DNA of 43,155 bases from an uncultured Eubacteriales bacterium. Lineage in GTDB: Bacteria; Bacillota; Clostridia; Lachnospirales; Lachnospiraceae. Where the stretch lies: assembly GCA_949292725.1 (NCBI GenBank), contig CASFAQ010000012.1:1-43155 (forward strand). Direction: 5' to 3'. Position 1 is the first letter of the stretch. Every line of letters begins with the position of its first letter. The notes below the pieces were generated by a model that did not search any database, was not told where the DNA came from, and worked only from the letters and a program-made list of their open reading frames with translations. The translations under genes were made by a program, and so were the position numbers. Shown here piece after piece: positions 41,630 through 43,155 of the stretch.

Positions 41630-43155
41630 TTAATAAATTGTTCTTCCGTGTATGTCGCTTACACCGCTCATTCTGTAGAAATATGTATTAACTCTGTCCC
41701 GCCATTCTATAGCGTTATCAAGCTGCCTCTGCATCCTTTTCCTGACACGCTCATACACAGTATCATCGACGATTCCGCGCAGCTCATCCCAGGCAGCTAT
41801 CATATCCTCAACCTCATGCACACCTTCAAAATGCGTATCATAGATATGCTGTATAAGCGTTTTCCCGGTGGATAATACATAATCATATCTTATATAATGG
41901 AAAAACAGTAAAAGCTCCTCAGGCGTTGTCTCAACATTCTCATACATACTCCTTAACGGCTCGTTATACTGTAAGGTATATCCGGTTCCAAGCTTCTTTG
42001 TCCTGTCCTGTCCGATACCATCTCGGTCGGCGCGGTTATAGGTTCCCCATTTGTCATATTCGTACCCATCCACAAATGGTCCGTAATGTGTATGTGGATT
42101 GACCATCCAGCCTATACCGAGCGGGGACGTATATTTTTCATAGGTTAACCATGAATTGCTTATAATATCATACACTCTGCCATATACTTCCTTATCCTTA
42201 CCAAATGTACATTTTGCCCACTCAGTACCGATTTCCTCTGCGGACAGGGAAGGATTCCAGCACAGCATTGCAAATCCGTAAAGATTGGCGGCCGCAAAAT
42301 CATGACCGGTCCAGTTGGCGTCATTGCCGGTATTGGTCACTCCCGCAATTCCGCATATCCTGTTACCATACTCCCTTCCCGATACGACATTCTTCACAGT
42401 TGCCGTATCGGAAGCATATGTATGAAAATCAAGTATCTCCTTCCACATAGGAACAAGATAGCATATGTCTATCTGTTGGCCCGTATATTCCTGTGCTATC
42501 TGAAACTCTATGAACATATTGGTTTTCTTAAGAGCTCCAAATAAAGGTGAAACAGGCTCTCTTACCTGAAAATCCATCGGGCCGTTCTTTATCTGAAGCA
42601 CAACATTATCTTCAAATTCACCGTCAAGATATGCAAAATTATCATATCCCGCACGCGCCCTGTCCGTCTTCCTGTCACGCCAGTCCTGACGGCAATTGTA
42701 CACAAAGCATCTCCATACAACGATACCGCCGTATGGTTTTATGACCCTTGCAAGCATATTGGCGCCATCCGCATGTGTTCTCCCGTATGTAAACGGTCCC
42801 GGTCTTCCCTCTGAATCCGCCTTTACAAGGTATCCTCCGAATGACGGTATAACCTCATACAGATGTCTTGTGGTCTCCTCCCACCACCTGATGACGTCCT
42901 CGCACAGAGGGTCGCAGTTATCCGTAGCGCCAAGCTCTACCGAAGCAGCAAAATTAATGCTTAAATAAAGTTTTATTCCGTAAGAATTGAATATATCGTT
43001 TATCTCTTTTACCTTGTCAAGATACTCATCCGTGATAAGTCTGGTCTCGACTGCATGCACGTTAACATTATTGATCGTTATGGCATTGATGCCTATTGAA
43101 GCCATAAGCCTTGCATACACATATGTACGTTCGTTTACAATGATATTATAATTGT
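41630..43155 (-). CDS. aguA: GH67 alpha-glucuronidase (partial, N-terminus outside window)
   Basis: This enzyme removes 4-O-methylglucuronic acid from xylo-oligosaccharides. About 508 residues are present; the frame is open through the window edge, so roughly the first 180 of about 690 are missing. The GH67 core is clear: [52 protein letters not shown], then [23 protein letters not shown] and [14 protein letters not shown]67 enzymes are usually intracellular and work with GH10 xylanases. A GTG at 43120 is an internal Val, not the start. The gene ends 70 bp before sigG with no clear terminator. Confidence 0.95.
   Translation of the reverse strand, partial: NYNIIVNERTYVYARLMASIGINAITINNVNVHAVETRLITDEYLDKVKEINDIFNSYGIKLYLSINFAASVELGATDNCDPLCEDVIRWWEETTRHLYEVIPSFGGYLVKADSEGRPGPFTYGRTHADGANMLARVIKPYGGIVVWRCFVYNCRQDWRDRKTDRARAGYDNFAYLDGEFEDNVVLQIKNGPMDFQVREPVSPLFGALKKTNMFIEFQIAQEYTGQQIDICYLVPMWKEILDFHTYASDTATVKNVVSGREYGNRICGIAGVTNTGNDANWTGHDFAAANLYGFAMLCWNPSLSAEEIGTEWAKCTFGKDKEVYGRVYDIISNSWLTYEKYTSPLGIGWMVNPHTHYGPFVDGYEYDKWGTYNRADRDGIGQDRTKKLGTGYTLQYNEPLRSMYENVETTPEELLLFFHYIRYDYVLSTGKTLIQHIYDTHFEGVHEVEDMIAAWDELRGIVDDTVYERVRKRMQRQLDNAIEWRDRVNTYFYRMSGVSDIHGRTIY

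Noticed and set aside
1..43155. CRISPR arrays, tRNA or rRNA genes, insertion sequences or prophage genes
   Set aside because: No regularly spaced repeats, cloverleaf sequences, transposase or phage structural motifs were found by eye. The only duplicated segment noted is the tsf-end repeat.

Overview
The window looks like DNA from spore-forming, anaerobic Firmicutes of the Lachnospiraceae type. The evidence is strong AGGAGG-type ribosome binding sites, CodY, a sporulation sigma G gene next to a YmxH gene and nrdR, a class B sortase with LRR_5 surface proteins, split transketolase, and a second EF-G-like GTPase. No rRNA, tRNA, CRISPR array, IS element or phage gene was seen.

The window falls into two parts that differ in base and codon use. 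Positions 1 to about 18,050 are rich in CCC, CTC and GGC codons. Positions from about 18,130 to the end are rich in ATA (Ile) and AGA (Arg) codons and in TATATA strings. The change falls inside one intact reading frame, tyrA, at its most conserved stretch (around the SHLPH motif). I read the window as a join of two related genomes: a metagenome assembly chimera or, less likely, a homologous recombination. Gene neighbourhoods should not be argued across this point until it is checked.

Left part: a truncated Re-citrate synthase / isopropylmalate synthase-like gene with its own promoter and a palindromic operator. Then comes a minus-strand cell-surface cluster (class B sortase, a 1525-residue LRR_5/InlB-repeat protein ending in a TPQTG sorting signal, a second LRR_5 protein held by a membrane helix, and a subtilisin-like protease). 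Next are three small plus-strand genes (a Cys/Gly-rich protein with a possible sigma-K promoter and two unknown proteins), then leuS, an EF-G-like GTPase lacking the catalytic histidine, and the aroF-tyrA operon.

Right part: nearly everything is on the minus strand. From the right edge leftward these are a GH67 alpha-glucuronidase (partial), sigG-ymxH-nrdR, comM-dprA-topA-codY, and rpsB-tsf. Next is a 1.3 kb insertion-like segment with a ParE/RelE-Phd toxin-antitoxin pair, bracketed by two copies of the tsf 3' end and terminator. After it come a sodium-coupled symporter, araD, split transketolase, a GH27 glycosidase, a purine permease, a sodium:solute symporter, yqeG, pepP, aroD, aroK and efp. 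The sugar genes suggest growth on plant hemicellulose or pectin side chains, with pentose phosphates fed through AraD and transketolase.

All starts, promoters and hairpins were read by eye. Function calls rest on recognised family motifs, not on database searches.
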